Positions 7,250 to 10,028 of a stretch of DNA of 10,028 nt are shown one piece after another. The notes beneath the pieces are model-generated. The model saw only the letters and a program-made list of their open reading frames with translations, made no database searches and was not told the origin of the DNA. Position 1 is the stretch's first letter. Each line of letters starts with the position of its first letter. A program made the position numbers and the translations under genes. Source of the DNA: Phycisphaerae bacterium (GTDB taxonomy: Bacteria; Planctomycetota; Phycisphaerae; Phycisphaerales; SM1A02); assembly GCA_016873355.1 (NCBI GenBank), contig VGXK01000045.1, forward strand, positions 1-10,028, read 5' to 3'.

Positions 7250-8240
7250 CGATCACCTCGATCCCGGGAAGGGATGCGACGAGCGCATCGCGCTCCGCGT
7301 CGTTCATGAGCGTGGCGGCGGTGGCAAGCGCGTCGGCGAGCGCCGCCGCCCCGCAGGCGTCGCATGCGGATCGACGCTCGCGAGGGGAAACGATCACGGT
7401 CACGCCGGGGGCGCCTCGCGAGCCGACGCCGGTCGACGGCTCGAGGATGTGCGAGCGGCGCTCGCCGTCGACTTCGATCCACTGCTCCCGGTCGCCGCTC
7501 GAGGAGATTCCCGATCCCGGCGCAAGTTCGACGAGCCGGCCGCTCGCGGCGATTCGCACGCGCCAGCCGGCGCGGCCGGGCGGGGCGTCTCCGATCGCCG
7601 CGTCGCCCGCGATCTGCACGAGCGCCGTGCCGTGGTTCCGTCGCCGCAGCTCGTCGAGCGCGAGATCCGCCGCCATTCCCTTGCCGATGCCGCCGAAGTC
7701 GAAGCGAAGTCCGTGAACGCGGATCACGAGTCGGCCCTCATGCACCTCGATGTGCTCGGCGCCGCTTGCGGACCTGGCGCGCTCGAACTCGTCCGCGCTC
7801 GGCACGGATCCCTCGCGGGCATGGCGCCTCCAGAGGCGCGTGAGCGCGCCGAGTGCGGGATCGAAGCGGCCGCTCGTGCTGGCACGAACGCACATCGAGC
7901 AGCGAAGCGCCGCCGTCAGCACGGGGGAGGTCGCGACGGCGAAGGGAAGCGGCGATCGATCGAGTTCCGCGCCGAGCCGCTCGATCTCGGAGTCGACGCG
8001 CCAGTCGCTCAACGCCGCGTCGACCTCGGCGATTCGATCGAACGCCGCGCGGGCGGCGGCCACGGCGCCCGATCGATCGCGGGCGAGCAGCACGATCCGC
8101 GCGTCGCAGCCCATGTGCACCTCGCGGAACTCGAATCGCTCGAGCGACGGAGCGCACGCCGCAAGCGGCGCCGCGAGCACGATCGACGCGGCGCCTCGCG
8201 CCGAGCACGCTCCTGGCCGGCCGCATGCGCGCCTCGGCAT
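7134..8240 (-). CDS. apbE: FAD:protein FMN transferase (ApbE), lipoprotein
   Basis: ApbE enzymes cleave FAD and attach FMN to threonine of exported redox proteins. This one has 368 residues. It has an Arg-containing N-region, a hydrophobic segment (17-28) and a lipobox LAAC (26-29), so it should be anchored to a membrane on the extracytoplasmic side. Family signatures are VHMGCDARIVLLA (41-53), GRFDPALGALTRLW (124-137), FDFGGIGKGMAADLA (180-194, with the expected Lys187), the SSSGD segment (247-251), SHILEPSTGVG (263-273) and the metal-site ADALATAATL (302-311). The family core ends near residue 336; the last 32-38 residues are Pro/Ala/Arg-rich and antisense to the neighbouring oxidoreductase gene. 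ATG 8240 is 11 bp after the phosphatase stop, with no good ribosome site, but it is the start that gives the lipoprotein signal. No flavinylation-target protein is visible in the window. Confidence 0.92.
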   Translation of the reverse strand: MPRRACGRPGACSARGAASIVLAAPLAACAPSLERFEFREVHMGCDARIVLLARDRSGAVAAARAAFDRIAEVDAALSDWRVDSEIERLGAELDRSPLPFAVATSPVLTAALRCSMCVRASTSGRFDPALGALTRLWRRHAREGSVPSADEFERARSASGAEHIEVHEGRLVIRVHGLRFDFGGIGKGMAADLALDELRRRNHGTALVQIAGDAAIGDAPPGRAGWRVRIAASGRLVELAPGSGISSSGDREQWIEVDGERRSHILEPSTGVGSRGAPGVTVIVSPRERRSACDACGAAALADALATAATLMNDAERDALVASLPGIEVIVTPSPRAPESPPDPAGATRTTDPPGVACRARATWPDPR

Positions 8241-8251
8241 CGGCGACGCGC

Positions 8252-9433
8252 CTACGAACCGACCTCGACCTCGAGCAGGCTCGCGTCGTCGGCGAAGTCG
8301 TCGTGTCCCTGCACGGAACGGCTCCGCGCCAGCACCGCGTCGAGGAATCCCTGGCGCTTCGCCTTGGTCACGCCGTCGAGGTACTCGTCGAGCGTCCAGA
8401 TCGAGCCGTTCGGCCGCCGAACCTCGTAGAGGCCGTCGCTGTAGAGCAGCAGTCTCGTTCCGGGCGGCGTCGGAGTGCGCACGCGCTCCCACGACATTCC
8501 GTCGGCGGCGCCGATCATGAGCCCCTGCGAATCGAGGCGCGAGGCGTCGCCGCCGGGGCCGAGCAGCACCGCGGGCGGATGTCCGGCGTTCGACCATTCG
8601 AGCGAGGCCGACGCCACGTCGAGCACGCCGTAGAAGAGCGTGAAGAACATGCCGTTGTGCTGCGACATCTGGAACGCCGCGTTGAGCCCGGCGAGCACCG
8701 CCGACGGATCGGACGCGTCGGCGCCCGGAATCGAGCTCGTGCGGATCATGTTCATCGCGCTCACGGCGAGCAGCGCGGGACCGACGCCGTGGCCGCAGAC
8801 GTCGAGCAGGTAGACCGCCAGCCGATTCGCGTCGAGCCAGTGGTAGCCGAAGCAGTCGCCGCCGAGCGCCGCCGACGGAATGAACCGCCAATCGGTGTTC
8901 ACGCGGCCGGAGATGGGCGCGGGCAGGAGCGATTGCACGTATTCGGCGGCGCGCCGCACCTCCTCGAGCAGATGGGCGCGGCTCTCGTCGAGCGCGCGGT
9001 ACGCGGCCGCGCGTTCGATCTGCGCGATGTATCCGTTCGAGTGGTAGCGAAGCCGCGCGAGCACCTCGAGCGCGTCGGGAAGCTTCACCAGGTAGTCGTT
9101 CGCGCCGCGCGCGAACGCCTCGGCCTTCGTGGCCGGCTCCTCCTTCGAGCTCAGCACCACGAGCGGCGTCTCGCGCGTTCCCTCGGTGGCACGGTAGTCG
9201 CGCACGAGATCGAGCCCGTCCACGCCCGGCATCACCAGGTCCTGGAGGATCACCGTCGGCTTGAAGCGGAGCGCCGACTCGATCGCCTTGAGCGGATCGC
9301 GGCAGTACTCGAAGGCGAACTGCGCGTGCGGCTCGAGCATGCGCCGCACCGCCTCGCCGATGATCGGCTGATCGTCGACGAGCAGGATGCGGTGCGTCGG
9401 TGCGTCGTTCGTGGATGGATTCGCGTCGGACAT
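8252..9433 (-). CDS. WspR-like receiver domain fused to SpoIIE/PP2C Ser/Thr phosphatase
   Basis: This 393-residue cytoplasmic response regulator should couple phosphorylation by a CheA-type kinase to dephosphorylation of a protein, typically an anti-sigma-factor antagonist. The receiver (14-133) has acidic Asp20/21, phospho-acceptor Asp65 in LQDLVMPGVDG, Ser95/96 and Lys117 in YLVKLPDALE. Together with LLVDDQPIIGEAVRR, LSSKEEP and GANDYLVKLP, this closely resembles the receiver of Pseudomonas WspR as I recall it. A helical linker (134-165) follows, also WspR-like. The phosphatase domain (about 166-393) keeps the metal ligands in GGDCFGY (191-197), DVCGHG (211-216), YSDGLYE (331-337) and DDFADDASLLEVEV (378-391), with SNAGHPPAVL (281-290), so it should be active. 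WspR itself carries a GGDEF domain here instead. The start ATG lies 3 bp after the cheB stop, so co-transcription is very likely; the stop is TAG. Confidence 0.92.
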   Translation of the reverse strand: MSDANPSTNDAPTHRILLVDDQPIIGEAVRRMLEPHAQFAFEYCRDPLKAIESALRFKPTVILQDLVMPGVDGLDLVRDYRATEGTRETPLVVLSSKEEPATKAEAFARGANDYLVKLPDALEVLARLRYHSNGYIAQIERAAAYRALDESRAHLLEEVRRAAEYVQSLLPAPISGRVNTDWRFIPSAALGGDCFGYHWLDANRLAVYLLDVCGHGVGPALLAVSAMNMIRTSSIPGADASDPSAVLAGLNAAFQMSQHNGMFFTLFYGVLDVASASLEWSNAGHPPAVLLGPGGDASRLDSQGLMIGAADGMSWERVRTPTPPGTRLLLYSDGLYEVRRPNGSIWTLDEYLDGVTKAKRQGFLDAVLARSRSVQGHDDFADDASLLEVEVGS

Positions 9434-9436
9434 GGT

Positions 9437-10028
9437 TCAGGTGTTCGATCGGCGCGGCGACTCGGCGATCCGCAGGATCTCGCCGGCGATGAGCGGAAGG
9501 GGAAGCACGGCGGCCGCGGCGCCGAGTCGATCGGCCGCGCCCGGCATGCCCCAGACGACGCTCGTCGATCGGTCCTGCGCAATCGTGTGCCAGCCGGCGT
9601 TGCGAAGTTCGAGCAGTCCCTCCGCGCCGTCGCGTCCCATGCCGGTGAGCAGCGCCGCCGCGCACGGCTCGATGCGCGACGAGACGAGGCTGCGGAAGAG
9701 CACGTCGACCGATGGTCGGTGGATCGCATCCGCGGGTTCGGCTCGCTGCACGAGGCGCCCGCGCGGATCGACGAGCAGGTGGGCGTCGCTTCCCGCGATC
9801 GAGCAGACGCCGGCCTGCAGCGGATTGCCGTGCGCGGCGATCTCCACGCGCCGTCCCGTCTCGCGGGAGAGCCACGAGACGAGCCCGGGCACGAATCCCG
9901 CGTCGAGGTGGTGCACCGCCACGATCGCGAAGGGGGGATTCTTCGGCATGGCCGCGAGGATCGTGGCGAGCGCCGCCGGACCGCCCGTGGAAGCGCCGAT
10001 CGCGACGATCCTCGGGGTCGGCCCGCCG
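9437..10028 (-). CDS. cheB: CheB/WspF-type protein-glutamate methylesterase, N-terminus off window
   Basis: This is the catalytic domain of a chemoreceptor methylesterase (196 visible residues), which removes methyl groups from, or deamidates, receptor glutamates. The nucleophile region IVAIGASTGGPAALA is encoded upstream of the internal ATG at 9949, at about 9966-10010, so the gene really continues past the window edge. The catalytic His lies in VAVHHLDAG. The acidic residue is in ALLTGMGRDGAEGL, and the domain ends with VVWGMPGAADRLGAAAAVLP. The segment HRPSVDVLF and the overall pattern resemble WspF, the Wsp-system CheB. A receiver domain would be expected in the missing part. The next gene, a WspR-like receiver-phosphatase, starts 3 bp after its stop, which supports one pathway. 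Matching receptor, CheW, CheR and CheA genes would be expected upstream, beyond base 10028. Confidence 0.93.
   Translation of the reverse strand, partial: GGPTPRIVAIGASTGGPAALATILAAMPKNPPFAIVAVHHLDAGFVPGLVSWLSRETGRRVEIAAHGNPLQAGVCSIAGSDAHLLVDPRGRLVQRAEPADAIHRPSVDVLFRSLVSSRIEPCAAALLTGMGRDGAEGLLELRNAGWHTIAQDRSTSVVWGMPGAADRLGAAAAVLPLPLIAGEILRIAESPRRSNT

Noticed and set aside
7261..7275. ATCCC-GGGAA-GGGAT hairpin as a terminator between the convergent units
   Set aside because: The stem is only 5 bp, no T-tract follows on either strand, and it lies within the apbE coding sequence.
7250..7843. Open frames on the + strand downstream of the second oxidoreductase
   Set aside because: They are antisense to the conserved core of apbE and show no family motif or ribosome site.
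9437..9949. A complete short CheB starting at ATG 9949
   Set aside because: The nucleophile motif GASTGG is encoded upstream of this ATG in the same frame, so the gene continues off the window and 9949 is an internal methionine.

Overview
The window is dense, very GC-rich bacterial DNA with almost no non-coding sequence. It most likely comes from a planctomycete, probably of the Phycisphaerae. Three things point there: a secreted protein ending in two dockerin-like Ca-binding loops separated by a GPCPGC stretch, two Tat-exported Gfo/Idh/MocA oxidoreductases, and a SUMF1-domain protein beside them. No marker gene is present, so the assignment is inference.

Left part, + strand (1-3783). The tail of a small protein, possibly YtkA/FixH-like, overlaps by 4 bp a complete exported di-heme cytochrome c peroxidase. 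After 79 bp without a gene comes a 753-residue secreted 'choice-of-anchor B' protein made of LVIVD-type repeats, a beta-rich region and a C-terminal dockerin-like pair.

Middle, + strand (3787-7249). A SUMF1-domain protein lacking the catalytic cysteines of true formylglycine-generating enzymes starts 3 bp after that gene. Two Gfo/Idh/MocA paralogues follow, both with twin-arginine signals. The junctions are GTGA and ATGA overlaps, so 1522-7249 reads as one translationally coupled unit. Its products are predicted to be exported, which suggests carbohydrate or polyol chemistry outside the cytoplasm; the substrates cannot be read from the sequence.

Right part, - strand (7134-10028). In transcription order these are a CheB-type methylesterase (N-terminus off the window), a response regulator fused to a SpoIIE/PP2C phosphatase, and a lipoprotein ApbE flavin transferase. 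They are 3 and 11 bp apart. The receiver domain and the CheB resemble WspR and WspF of the Wsp surface-sensing system, but the GGDEF output domain of WspR is replaced by a phosphatase. This is the most interesting object here: apparently a Wsp-like chemosensory pathway with a protein-phosphatase output instead of cyclic-di-GMP synthesis. The remaining components would be expected beyond the right edge.

The two opposing transcription units converge and overlap by 116 bp, because apbE runs into the antisense of the last oxidoreductase gene. No tRNA, rRNA, CRISPR array, insertion sequence, attachment site or convincing terminator was found. The only gene-free stretch longer than about 12 bp is 1443-1521.
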